Shown here: positions 19,377 through 28,459 of the stretch, one piece after another | Numbering within the stretch: position 1 is the first letter of the stretch | Layout of the letters: the number at the start of each line of letters is the position of its first letter | Assembly (NCBI RefSeq): GCF_030158815.1 | Contig: NZ_BPFZ01000004.1 | Location: 62,001-126,000 of the forward strand | DNA length: 64,000 nt | Source: Candidatus Phycosocius spiralis | GTDB taxonomy: Bacteria > Pseudomonadota > Alphaproteobacteria > Caulobacterales > Aquidulcibacteraceae | Direction of reading: 5' to 3' | Program-made: the position numbers and the translations under genes | Notes under the pieces: generated by a model | Databases searched by the model: none | Told to the model about the DNA's origin: nothing | Seen by the model: the letters and a program-made list of their open reading frames with translations, nothing else

Positions 19377-19891
19377 TCAAATCTCCCAATTCATCCGGAG
19401 TCACACCGTCTCTTGCGCGCCCAGCTACGCGCTGCCCACTCACCGCGCCGCCCCTAAATTGGGTGCCATGTGGTGAGTCATCCCAGCCAAGGCTGCGGCT
19501 ATTGAGATAGTCTTGTCAGCAATTGGCCGACTAAGCTTACACGAAGATTTAAGATCGCCTAGATGCAATTTGCGAATTTCTTAACTTTGAAGCAAAAAGT
19601 GTCAGTTTGTTTAGGCGTCCAAATAACTTGACAATAGCTGGAGGCATGCGAAACTGCACAAGATCGTGCGGCGAAAGTGCGTCACCTTGCTGGAGTTTTA
19701 GGATGTTTTCCTTGCATAAGATCGCAGAATCAAAGGGTTCGCTTCCATTTTGCGAGCGCGATTTTGCAAGAGCGATAGAGCAAGATGCGACATTTCCCCA
19801 AGCTAAACCGAAGGCGACTTTGGTGGGTGATCCCGCAGAGGGTCACTGCATTTTGTATCCTGAGCTAAACGCTGACAGAGGCGCTCCTGCC
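19377..19891. other. Divergent ppaA/bchF intergenic region
   Basis: About 515 bases between the ppaA start and my chosen bchF start. It must hold promoters for both arms. I see no exact TGT-N12-ACA PpsR site. The nearest is TGTC...GACT at about 19514 with the wrong spacing. TGTCA (19600-19604) and TGACA (19629-19633) form a widely spaced inverted repeat. The bchF frame is open leftward from 19892 to 19607, with an alternative ATG at 19703 after GGAG, so part of this stretch could encode an N-terminal extension. Confidence 0.5.
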
Positions 19892-20491
19892 ATGTGGGAC
19901 ATTTATGGGCAGAGTGCGAAGCCAGCAAACCAGATTCATAAGCCCCTTTATACGCCTGCCCAGCGGGCAAGGCGGGATGCATCAAAATGGACCTTGGTCC
20001 AAGCTATTTTGGCCCCAATTCAATTTTTGGTTTTTCTCATCAGTTTGGGTTTGATCGGGCATTATATGGTTACTGGGCAAGGCTATGGTCTAGCGACCAT
20101 GTCGATCCTTGTAAAAACGGCCCTCCTTTACACCATTATGATCACCGGTTCGATCTGGGAAAAAGTGGTATTTGATGCTTGGCTGTTTGCGGAAGCATTT
20201 TTTTGGGAAGACGTTTTTTCGATGTTGGTCCTCGCCTTGCAGACACTATATGTCTTGGCCTTGGTGTTGGGTTGGTGGACACCGCAGCAGCAAATGTTCA
20301 TCGCTATGGTTGCTTATGCTACTTATGTGATCAATGCGGGCCAATTTTTATGGAAGCTCCGCCTAGCGCGTTTGGAAGGGCAAAAATCTCACCACAGCTG
20401 CACCAGTCTCGCCTTGGAGCATCCTGCTTCTGAGCAAGCCGCAAGGGAAGATCTGGTTCCCAACAAGCAATGGGCGGGCCTGATATCATGA
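19892..20491 (+). CDS. bchF: 3-vinyl bacteriochlorophyllide hydratase
   Basis: A 199-aa membrane enzyme that hydrates the C3 vinyl group on the way to bacteriochlorophyll a. KPLYTPAQRARRDASKWT, LVQAILAPIQFLVFLISL, TALLYTIMITGSIWEKVVF and FFWEDVFSMLVLALQT are strongly BchF-like; four membrane segments. I start at the ATG at 19892 (MWDIYGQ), with AGAGG 9 bases upstream, giving near-normal length. An ATG at 19703 would add 63 residues without visible family similarity. Its stop overlaps the lhaA start (ATGA). bchNBHLM, which usually follow bchF, are missing here. Confidence 0.92.
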   Translation: MWDIYGQSAKPANQIHKPLYTPAQRARRDASKWTLVQAILAPIQFLVFLISLGLIGHYMVTGQGYGLATMSILVKTALLYTIMITGSIWEKVVFDAWLFAEAFFWEDVFSMLVLALQTLYVLALVLGWWTPQQQMFIAMVAYATYVINAGQFLWKLRLARLEGQKSHHSCTSLALEHPASEQAAREDLVPNKQWAGLIS

Positions 20492-21954
20492 ATGGACTAG
20501 CCACCCATAATGAGCTTGCCTGGCGCAAAATCATTGTGCGCATTTTGCCGTTTGCAGATTCTGCAAGTCCAGAACTCCCCCTTGGCCGCCTATTGCGATT
20601 GTCTTTGTTTCAAATATCAACTGGTATGGCTGCCGTTTTGCTAACTGGGACGCTCAACCGGGTCATGATGGTCGAATTAGGTGTTAGCGGAACTTTGGTT
20701 GCTCTTATGGTATCGTTGCCACTTTTATTTGCACCGCTACGCGCGTTGATTGGCTTTAAATCAGACATACACAAATCCTATTTGGGTTGGCGGCGGTTGC
20801 CCTACATCTTTTTGGGATCGCTTGCGCAATTTGGCGGATTGGCAATCATGCCTTTTGCGCTTTTGATTTTGTCGGGCAATGGGCAGGGCCCCGTTGTGAT
20901 CGGGCATATCAGTGCTGCTTTTGCCTTTTTGTTGGTGGGTGCAGGTATGCATACTTCCCAGACTGCGGGCCTGGCATTAGCCACCGACCTTGCAACACTG
21001 GAAACGCGCCCGCGGGTAGTGGCGCTTTTATATGTGATGCTCTTGGTTGGTATGTTGATTTCGTCCTTAGTGCTTGGCGGCCTATTGGTTGATTTTGGCC
21101 CCATTCGCCTCATCCAAGTTATACAGGGTGCGGCTGTGGCAACCATGGTGCTCAACACTGTTGCCGTATGGAAACAAGAAGTTCGTAATCCCGAACTTAC
21201 CGCCCCGCATTTGCCGCGCCCGGCCTTTAAGGATCAATGGCGGGCGATGATCCAACATGGCAGCACGTTGCGCCTTTTGGTTGCAACCGGCCTTGGGGCT
21301 GCTGCCTTTGCAATGCAGGATGTTTTGCTTGAACCTTACGGTGCCGAAGTATTGGGTATGAATGTGGGCTCAACAACCATGCTGACCGCCTTTTGGGCGG
21401 GAGGCACTTTGGTGGGCTTTGCGATTGCAGCCTATCAATTGAACCGTCAAGGTGAAGCGCATCGTCTTGCTGGATATGGTGCCCTGATCGGGGTGATGTC
21501 TTTTGCTTGCGTGATTGTCTCGGGTGCGATCGGGGCCACGCCGCTGTTTGGACTTGGCGTTATGGGCATTGGTCTGGGGGGTGGCTTGTTTTCGGTAGGG
21601 ACCTTGACTGCAGCCATGGCGTTGTCGCAAGGCGGTCACCAATCTGGCTTAGCACTTGGGGCATGGGGTGGTGTCCAGGCAAGTGCTGCGGGACTAGGCA
21701 TCGCTATCGGCGGTGGCTTGCGCGATGTTGGATCACACTTGGTTCAAGCAGGTCTTTTGGGGCCGGCAATGGTTGGGCCTGCAGCTAGTTATGGCATTGT
21801 TTATCATTTAGAAATTGGCCTCCTTTTTGCCGCTTTGATCGCCATAGGGCCGTTGGCGAAGCATGCTCCAGAGGCGGTATCTGAACCTCAAACCCACCCA
21901 AATATGAACGAAGGCGGATCCCGATTTGGACTCGCTGAATTTCCGACCCTTTAA
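20488..21954 (+). CDS. lhaA: Light-harvesting 1 assembly protein LhaA (PucC family)
   Basis: A 488-aa protein with about 12 membrane segments, of the BCD/PucC MFS family. Features include SLFQISTGMAAVLLTGTLNR near residue 40, GFKSDIHKSYLGWRRLPYI, and ALATDLATLETRPRVVALLY. LhaA helps assemble the LH1 antenna around the reaction centre. The ATG at 20488 overlaps the bchF stop. The lhaA-puhA order is the normal arrangement in purple bacteria. Confidence 0.94.
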   Translation: MNGLATHNELAWRKIIVRILPFADSASPELPLGRLLRLSLFQISTGMAAVLLTGTLNRVMMVELGVSGTLVALMVSLPLLFAPLRALIGFKSDIHKSYLGWRRLPYIFLGSLAQFGGLAIMPFALLILSGNGQGPVVIGHISAAFAFLLVGAGMHTSQTAGLALATDLATLETRPRVVALLYVMLLVGMLISSLVLGGLLVDFGPIRLIQVIQGAAVATMVLNTVAVWKQEVRNPELTAPHLPRPAFKDQWRAMIQHGSTLRLLVATGLGAAAFAMQDVLLEPYGAEVLGMNVGSTTMLTAFWAGGTLVGFAIAAYQLNRQGEAHRLAGYGALIGVMSFACVIVSGAIGATPLFGLGVMGIGLGGGLFSVGTLTAAMALSQGGHQSGLALGAWGGVQASAAGLGIAIGGGLRDVGSHLVQAGLLGPAMVGPAASYGIVYHLEIGLLFAALIAIGPLAKHAPEAVSEPQTHPNMNEGGSRFGLAEFPTL

Positions 21955-21971
21955 CACCACGGAGAAGAGAC

Positions 21972-22754
21972 ATGTATAACCAATATTTCGCGGGGACTGT
22001 GGATATAACCGAGATTGTACTTTACGTTTTTTTTGGTTTGTTTGTCGCATTGATTCTATACTTGTTGCGCGAGGGACGCCGCGAAGGCTTTCCATTGGAG
22101 CATGATGTTACGGGTGAGTTAGAGCCAACCCCTGGCATCTTTTTTCGTGCTCTGCCCAAATCCTATCATCTCTCAGATGGGACTAAGCTCACTAAGCCTG
22201 ATTTTGTGCGCGACAGTCATGTTAAATCCTATAAGCGCACCGCTCCTTGGTCTGGTTCGCCACTGGCACCTGTCGGTGATCCATTGAAGGCAGGTGTTGG
22301 GCCAGGATCTTATGCCATACGCGCCGATAAGCCCGATATGACGTTCCATGGCACACCGCGCTTAGCGCCATTACGGATTGCCACCGATTACTCAATCGAT
22401 AAAAAGGATCCAGATTTACGTGGCTTCAGCTTGGTTGGTTTAGATGGTGTTTCCGCCGGCGTCATATCTGACATTTGGGTTGATCGCTCGGAATATTTAG
22501 TTCGTTATTTGGAAGTGGAAATCGCGTCTAGAGCCAGAACTGCCAAGCACGTACTGGTACCTATGACCATGTGTGTGGTGCAGAAAAACCTAAATCGTGT
22601 GCGCTTGGATGCTGTGCTGGGCAGTCAAGTTGCAGGCGCTCCTACCTTGGCGAACCCTGATCAGATCACCTTGCTTGAAGAAGAAAAGATCGTTGGCTAT
22701 TTTGGTGCTGGCTATCTTTATGCAACACCTGCTCGTTCGGAGCCTGCCCTATGA
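21972..22754 (+). CDS. puhA: Photosynthetic reaction centre H subunit
   Basis: A 260-aa protein with one N-terminal membrane helix (EIVLYVFFGLFVALILYLL) and a large cytoplasmic domain that caps the reaction centre and helps proton uptake at the QB site. The helix is followed by LREGRREGFPLE, typical of PuhA, and the PRC-barrel region has GLDGVSAGVISDIWVDRSEYLVRYLEVE. It starts after GGAGAAGAG. It overlaps puhB by ATGA. Confidence 0.97.
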   Translation: MYNQYFAGTVDITEIVLYVFFGLFVALILYLLREGRREGFPLEHDVTGELEPTPGIFFRALPKSYHLSDGTKLTKPDFVRDSHVKSYKRTAPWSGSPLAPVGDPLKAGVGPGSYAIRADKPDMTFHGTPRLAPLRIATDYSIDKKDPDLRGFSLVGLDGVSAGVISDIWVDRSEYLVRYLEVEIASRARTAKHVLVPMTMCVVQKNLNRVRLDAVLGSQVAGAPTLANPDQITLLEEEKIVGYFGAGYLYATPARSEPAL

Positions 22755-23464
22755 GTGTGGAGCATGATTATGAACCCGTTCGCGGTCTTCCCCGCGACCT
22801 GCCACCAGGAGAGACCATCGTGTGGCAAGGCGAGCCTGATTGGATTTTGATGGCCAAGCGGGTATTTAGGGTGCACTGGGTCGCACTCTATTTCATGGCC
22901 TTAATGGCGTGGCGTATTGTTGATGGGGTCAGCCAAGGCCAAATTCTCAGTAACGCGATCGTTACAGCCCTATGGGTTGCTCCAATTGGTTTGGTTGGCA
23001 TTGCAATCTTTCTGGGCCTTGCCTATCTCAATAGTAAGACCACTGTCTATACGCTGACCAATCGCCGGGTGGTCATGCGCTTTGGTGCTGCTCTGACCAA
23101 GGCCATCAATATACCTTATAAAATTATTGAAAGCGCGGCCCTTAACGCCAAATCGGATGGAAGTGGCGATCTTGCCATCCAATTGGTCAAACCCAATAAG
23201 ATTTCAGTTATTCTTTTGTGGCCACACGCCCGACCTGGCCATATTGCTGCCCCCCAGCCTACATTCAGGTGTCTGCGTCATGCCGCTGAGGTCGCGCCGA
23301 TCTTGGCTGATTGTTTGCGCCAAGCACACGCTCACGATGGGGCGCAAGATCATGTCAGCGTCCTAGATATGGGCACACCGGCCCGTCCAGCTTCTCAAGC
23401 AAACACACCCAAGCGAAACAAGACACCATGCCCTGCACTCGACGTCACGGCTAGCGCGTTTTAG
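22751..23464 (+). CDS. puhB: Photosynthetic complex assembly protein PuhB
   Basis: A 237-aa membrane protein that aids reaction centre assembly. It has RGLPRDLPPGETIVWQGEPD at the start, two or three membrane segments (residues about 37-55 and 65-88), and a bacterial PH-like domain after TVYTLTNRRVVMRFGAAL. The C-terminal 40 residues are polar and variable. ATGA overlap with puhA. Confidence 0.93.
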   Translation: MSVEHDYEPVRGLPRDLPPGETIVWQGEPDWILMAKRVFRVHWVALYFMALMAWRIVDGVSQGQILSNAIVTALWVAPIGLVGIAIFLGLAYLNSKTTVYTLTNRRVVMRFGAALTKAINIPYKIIESAALNAKSDGSGDLAIQLVKPNKISVILLWPHARPGHIAAPQPTFRCLRHAAEVAPILADCLRQAHAHDGAQDHVSVLDMGTPARPASQANTPKRNKTPCPALDVTASAF

Positions 23465-23565
23465 GTTCTTGGGTTCATCTCTTAATTAGGCGAACCTGCC
23501 GATTTCATAGCCATGATTTAACAGAGACATAAAACGATCTTTAACATCACCAAGGGAACCAACCA

Positions 23566-24027
23566 ATGAGTGCGATTGACCATGAACCCTTCCCTAGAAG
23601 CGCTTTAATTGCAGCGGGGGGGTTGGTGGTTATCTCCCTCGTGGCCGCGGCTTATGGGCGCTATCAACATTTGAATCAGTCGGTTGATGGTGCCCGTGTG
23701 ATGCCATTAGCTGTCCAAGAGCTCAATTTGCTTTTCGCCGATCAAGCCGATGGTAGAATTTTAGTTCATAATGCCGACACCGGCCAGCTGATTTTGACTA
23801 TTCACTCTGGTGAGGACGCATTTATGCGCGCGGTGATGCGCGGTTTGGTTCGCGATCGTAAAGCGCGTAAAATCGGCCCTGAAATACCGTTTAAACTTTC
23901 ACATTATGCGAATAAACGCCTGATTGTTTCAGATCCGACAACGGGCAAAGAGATTAACCTCAATGCTTTTGGGCCAACCAATGAAGCTGCCTTTATGCGC
24001 TTGTTTGAGGCAGCCAAATCACCGTGA
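23566..24027 (+). CDS. puhC: Photosynthetic complex assembly protein PuhC
   Basis: A 153-aa protein with one N-terminal membrane helix (ALIAAGGLVVISLVAAAYG) and a periplasmic domain, required in Rhodobacter for normal LH1-reaction centre levels. The DGRILVHNADTGQLI stretch and the ending NEAAFMRLFEAAK are family features. It begins 101 bases after puhB, a longer gap than elsewhere in this arm. acsF, often located after puhC, is absent. Confidence 0.92.
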   Translation: MSAIDHEPFPRSALIAAGGLVVISLVAAAYGRYQHLNQSVDGARVMPLAVQELNLLFADQADGRILVHNADTGQLILTIHSGEDAFMRAVMRGLVRDRKARKIGPEIPFKLSHYANKRLIVSDPTTGKEINLNAFGPTNEAAFMRLFEAAKSP

Positions 24028-24073
24028 GCACCGTGAAGCCATTTTGAAGCTCGATGGTTAGGATGGAACTCGT

Positions 24074-24901
24074 ATGAGTATTGCGCAGCTTGCCTTACCC
24101 ATTATCACCACCGTCTTTGCTTGGTGGTTTAGCACTGGGCTGATTTTGATTTTGGTACGGGTTCACGCCAAACATTATGGCACCGTGCTGGCTGCATTTG
24201 CTTTGGTTGTTGCTGTGGCCATGGGTGGTGTGATCATCACTGCCCCACAAGATACCCCCCAGGCGGCTTATTGTGCTGCAGGTTGTGCGCTTTTGATCTG
24301 GGGTTGGCATGAAGCTAGCTTTCTGATGGGCAAGATAACCGGGCCCCGACCATCGCCTTGCCCTTCTGAAGCAAAGGGTTGGCAGCGGTTCAAATATGCC
24401 ACTTTGACGGTCATCCATCATGAAATTGCACTGTTTTTGACTTTAGCGGCGCTGATTGGGCTGACCTGGGGACAGGCTAATCCCTTTGCTGCGTGGACTT
24501 TTGGGATTCTCTTTGCCATGCGTATCAGTGCAAAACTGAATATTTTTTTAGGAGTGCCTAATCTAACTGATGAATTCTTCCCTCCCCATCTTGAGCATCT
24601 AAAATCCTATCTGCCTAAGCGGGGGATGAATGCACTGATGCCGGTTTCGGTTATCTTGTCGCTGACATTGTCTGCATGGCTAATGATACAAGCCGATCGT
24701 GCGGTTGAAGGGTCAGGGATGGCAACGGGCTATTTGGTCTTGTTCACCTTAACGGCTTTAGCCCTTCTTGAGCACTTTTTTATGGTTTTGCCAGTAGCGG
24801 ATGCGACGTTATGGCGCTGGGCCGCCCCCCTTAAGCCACAGACAAACAAGCATGATGCACATCGCGAGGACCAAAAGCCCAAACAAAGATTTAGTGAATA
24901 A
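24074..24901 (+). CDS. puhE: PuhE (DUF3623) photosynthesis-associated membrane protein
   Basis: A 275-aa protein with about seven membrane segments, of the DUF3623 family found only with photosynthesis clusters. Conserved regions are WWFSTGLILILVR, WGWHEASFLMGKITGPR, HHEIALFLT and AKLNIFLGVPNLTDEFFP. PuhE limits or tunes bacteriochlorophyll production in Rhodobacter capsulatus; its biochemical role is not known. It starts 46 bases after puhC. Confidence 0.93.
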   Translation: MSIAQLALPIITTVFAWWFSTGLILILVRVHAKHYGTVLAAFALVVAVAMGGVIITAPQDTPQAAYCAAGCALLIWGWHEASFLMGKITGPRPSPCPSEAKGWQRFKYATLTVIHHEIALFLTLAALIGLTWGQANPFAAWTFGILFAMRISAKLNIFLGVPNLTDEFFPPHLEHLKSYLPKRGMNALMPVSVILSLTLSAWLMIQADRAVEGSGMATGYLVLFTLTALALLEHFFMVLPVADATLWRWAAPLKPQTNKHDAHREDQKPKQRFSE

Positions 24902-25032
24902 GCCTTTGTTCAATACCCGCAACGGGTCACGACAAGCTATAGAATGTTATCATGTTTGCATGAGGTGCACACGCTTCACCAGCTATAAATTTATGACCAT
25001 TCATGCCAATAACCAGCCATGAGAGGACGGTG

Positions 25033-25584
25033 ATGAACCTCAGTTTGAAAGCAACCCAGTCAAGCACGATCATATCTGCCATCGGTAGGGATGGCGCTTT
25101 GGTGCCCATCGAAAAGATGGCTGCACATGAACAAGGCGTATTGCATTTGGCGGTATCGGTTTTTGTCTTTTGTGGGCGTGAAGTACTTTTGCAGCAACGT
25201 GCGGCCTCCAAATATCATTGCGGGGGGCTATGGGCCAATACGTGCTGTACGCACCCCTATTGGAAGGAGCCTGCTAGTATAAGTGCCCAGCGACGTTTGC
25301 GAGAGGAAATCGGCTTAAACTTGCCGCTAACGCCTGCCAACATGATTGAGTATCGGGCGCACGTCTCCAATAATCTGATTGAGCATGAGAGGGTTCACAT
25401 TTTTTTTGCTAATGTTGAAAGCACAGATGTGGCTGTTGCACTGGCGTCTGAAGAAGTCGCCCAAGTTCGTTGGGTCGATATTGACGCCCTCAAATCCGAC
25501 GCCATTCAGAATCCTGCGTTTTATGCACCATGGTTACGGATTTATTTATCGCGCTGGGCCGAATTGGGTTTGCAGGTCACCTAA
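25033..25584 (+). CDS. idi: Isopentenyl-diphosphate delta-isomerase, type I
   Basis: A 183-aa enzyme that interconverts IPP and DMAPP, feeding carotenoid and bacteriochlorophyll tail synthesis. It has the Nudix-like fold: GLWANTCCTHPYWKE with the catalytic cysteine, QRRLREEIGLNL with the metal-binding glutamates, and SNNLIEHERVHIF. I chose the ATG at 25033 (MNLSLKA) with GAGAGGA upstream, over an ATG 30 bases earlier. It is 131 bases after puhE and ends the rightward arm. Confidence 0.94.
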   Translation: MNLSLKATQSSTIISAIGRDGALVPIEKMAAHEQGVLHLAVSVFVFCGREVLLQQRAASKYHCGGLWANTCCTHPYWKEPASISAQRRLREEIGLNLPLTPANMIEYRAHVSNNLIEHERVHIFFANVESTDVAVALASEEVAQVRWVDIDALKSDAIQNPAFYAPWLRIYLSRWAELGLQVT

Positions 25585-25600
25585 GCACATAGAAAATAAT

Positions 25601-26263
25601 CTAGCCTATCGGATCAGCTAACAAGGTACGCAACCCATGTATGATCTCGTCGCGCGCGTCTTCAATCGATAAGGCTTGTTCATGGCGTAGAACATGCCAA
25701 TTGTGCAAGCTAAAAATCTCTTGTAAACAATGGATTGTGGTATTATTCGCCAAAACAGAAGCGGGTAAAATCAATTCCACCGAACGATGATCGCGTTGGA
25801 TATATTTGGTATAGTCATCTCTCAGGAATTGGTAATGACAACGTCTATTAAAGGCTGACAAGCGAAATGGGTAAACATGTTCAAAAATGGTCGTCCGGTG
25901 GTAACTAGATTTTCCATGCGCTCCTGCCAAGGTGCACTAGGAATTTCACTGCGAATTATGGGTTGAATCTCTGCATAACCTAATCACCGACTTCCTGATA
26001 AAGTCTTTCCATGTCTTCAAAATGACGAAAAACTGAACGCAACAGGCTTCGGCAGTCTCGGCAATTTTTGCTGCATGAGGGGTCATATCACCAGCTTCGA
26101 TCAGCACGAGTACTGCTGTAACAATCTTTTCACGACTAGATTGGCTGCGAACCCGCCGTCCATTTACGCTAGGCAAAAGGCAGCATTGAACTAAATGTGG
26201 CCTCATCTGTTCAATGTTGCGCCAATTGACCTCGTTTTCAAGCCTTAAAGTTAGATCTATCAT
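25601..26263 (-). pseudogene. Decayed TetR-family regulator with several frameshifts
   Basis: Three reading frames together restore one TetR-like protein. The N-terminal helix-turn-helix part (SREKIVTAVLVLIEAGDM) is read from about 26160. Near 26040 the frame changes to RSVFRHFEDMERLYQEVGD and hits TAG at 25980-25982. A third frame gives AEIQPIIRSEIPSAPWQERM around 25975-25900. From about 25900 a further shift gives RTTIFEHVYPFRLSAF to the C-terminus (LRTLLADPIG). So at least three indels lie within about 150 bases. Two shorter intact-looking ORFs (25946-26263 and 25601-25930) are its fragments. It was probably never part of the photosynthesis operon. Confidence 0.75.
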
Positions 26264-26407
26264 AAGGCATGCGAAAACGGGGGATTGATACCTTAAGATT
26301 GTTTAGGCACTATCAGAAAAGGGCTAAAATGCAGGCTGGGCATGGCCTAAAGCTGTTACAGCTTATAAAACATAGACTTGGGACCAATTCGTTGGACGCA
26401 ACCAAGC

Positions 26408-28231
26408 CTATTGCTTACCAACCCTACTCATGGCTTGAAGATGCTGGTCGCGCAGGACGCGCATGCGTTCAGAAGGTGTTGCGGCGGTGGAGGCTTCAAG
26501 CAGGGCCGCCCGCATGCTGGCGCGTTTGTTGTGAATGGCAACCAAAATTTGCCCCATAGGGACGCCCGCCTCGACCAGAATAGCTTCGCCCACTTGCAGG
26601 CTTGCCTCTAAAGCCTCAGGCACAGCCTCGCGTACTCCAAGGCTATAAAGATGGACCGCGTGTGCACCATCGCGGCTGCGCGCAACAATTGGTAGATCAG
26701 GTTGTTCTAAGCGCGCAGCTTTCACCACTTGATCGACCGCCGCGCCGCCGTCCATGGTGACAACCAAGGCACGTGCGCGATCAATCCCGCAAGCGCGCAG
26801 GAATTCGCCGCGTGACGCATCACCAAAATACACTTTTCGCCCCATCTTGCGGGCCCGTTGCACCCGGTCGAGGTCAGAATCAATAGCGACATAAGGTATA
26901 GTGTGCTCGGCCAATAAATCCACAGATACCATGCCAACCCGTCCGTAACCTGCTACAATGACATGGGGTTGTTCGCTTTGACTGGCCTCGCTTGCCAGTT
27001 TAAACTCACTGTCGTTTTGGCTAGGTTTATGCCCAGTCGGCGCAAGTGAATAGTTTGCCAGTAACGGGATCAGGCACATAGAGGCTGCACCTACTAAGAG
27101 TGCAAAATCGGCTTGGTCTGGGGAAATAAGTTTCTCAGTAACAGCTAGGCCAAGGACGACAAAAGCAAACTCCCCACCAGGACCTAGCATTAACCCTGCC
27201 TTGAAAGCCGATGCGCGCTTAATACCAAAAAAAGGCGCAAATCCTGCAATGATGGCTGTCTTTACACCGATGAGACCAAGGATGGAGAGGGCAATTTCAA
27301 GCGGGCGTTCAAAAATTTTCGCGCTATCCACACTCATGCCTATTGAGACCAGAAATACGCCCAATAACAAGCCTTTGAAGGGTTCAATGGTGGTTTCAAC
27401 TTCGCGGCGATACTCTGTTTCTGCAAGCAAAAGTCCAGCAACAAATGCACCAAGCGCCATAGATAAGCCGGCCGCTGCGCTACCTAGTGATGTTGCAATC
27501 ACAACCAATAAGCACGCCGCCATGAAGATTTCTGGACTTTTGGTACGCGCTGCTTGACGAAAAAGTGGCCGTAGTACGAGCCGACCCACGACGATGGTAA
27601 ATACCACAGCAAGAAGTGCCACAACCAAGCTTTGAATCAAACCAAAAGTGCCTAAACCCAATCGATCTGGCGCAAGCATGGATAATGCAAACAATATGGG
27701 CACGACCGCTAAATCTTGAAACAATAAAACCCCGAATGCACCCCGCCCAGTGGCACTTGAGAGGCGCTTTTGCTCCGCGAGAGTTTGTAAGACAATGGCC
27801 GTGGAAGATAAGGCAAGTGCAATGCCGAGTACGCCAGCTGATACACCAGATATTCTAAGGGCGAAATAACAAAAACCCCCAATCACCAGCGCTGAAATGA
27901 CAATTTGAACACTCCCCAATCCAAAGACGACTTTTCGCATTAGGTTCAAACGCTCAAATGATAATTCTAAACCTATTGCGAACAGGAGGAACACGATGCC
28001 GAACTCAGCCATGGTCGCAATTGAAGCACGATCTTGGATGGTAAAGGCGCTCAGCCATGGCACATTGTCCACAAGTCCACCAAGGCCTGAGGGTCCAAGC
28101 AGGATACCGCACAATATAAATCCAAGAACTGGACTGATTTTAAAGCGATGAAACAGGGGTACAACAATCGCAGCAGCGCTTAAGATGATAACAGGCTCTT
28201 TAAACGCTGCGATGTCAATAAAAGTCGCCAA
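26408..28231 (-). CDS. Monovalent cation:proton antiporter-2 (KefB/KefC type)
   Basis: A 607-aa inner-membrane CPA2 transporter. The first 390 residues are about 12-13 membrane segments with GFILCGILLGPSGLG and the LSSTAIVLQTLAEQ core helix. The C-terminal RCK/TrkA-N domain begins at VIVAGYGRVGMVSVDLLAEH and has the NAD-binding glycines. Members export K+ with H+ uptake, often gated by glutathione adducts in E. coli. Its glutathione dependence cannot be told here, and no KefF/KefG ancillary gene is adjacent. Confidence 0.92.
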   Translation of the reverse strand: MATFIDIAAFKEPVIILSAAAIVVPLFHRFKISPVLGFILCGILLGPSGLGGLVDNVPWLSAFTIQDRASIATMAEFGIVFLLFAIGLELSFERLNLMRKVVFGLGSVQIVISALVIGGFCYFALRISGVSAGVLGIALALSSTAIVLQTLAEQKRLSSATGRGAFGVLLFQDLAVVPILFALSMLAPDRLGLGTFGLIQSLVVALLAVVFTIVVGRLVLRPLFRQAARTKSPEIFMAACLLVVIATSLGSAAAGLSMALGAFVAGLLLAETEYRREVETTIEPFKGLLLGVFLVSIGMSVDSAKIFERPLEIALSILGLIGVKTAIIAGFAPFFGIKRASAFKAGLMLGPGGEFAFVVLGLAVTEKLISPDQADFALLVGAASMCLIPLLANYSLAPTGHKPSQNDSEFKLASEASQSEQPHVIVAGYGRVGMVSVDLLAEHTIPYVAIDSDLDRVQRARKMGRKVYFGDASRGEFLRACGIDRARALVVTMDGGAAVDQVVKAARLEQPDLPIVARSRDGAHAVHLYSLGVREAVPEALEASLQVGEAILVEAGVPMGQILVAIHNKRASMRAALLEASTAATPSERMRVLRDQHLQAMSRVGKQ

Positions 28232-28459
28232 ACCTGTTTCCTCTCTATGTGTCCCTAACCAATATTAGGTTCAGTCTGGTTATGAAGGAAGCCTATACTA
28301 GATCTGCGTAACCTTATAATGATCTTAAGTGAGACAAGCTGGATTTCTGCACAACAGTCGTAATTAGGAAGGGATGACCACAGATATCTCCTATCTTGCC
28401 TCATTGAGGTTTAAATGCTCTAGTCCTTGTTTTCTGGCATCTGTAACAGGTCGATACCC

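Noticed and set aside
19510-19535. PpsR-like TGTC...GACT
   Set aside because: The spacing is 11 instead of 10 between TGTC and GAC and the last base is not A; not a TGT-N12-ACA match.
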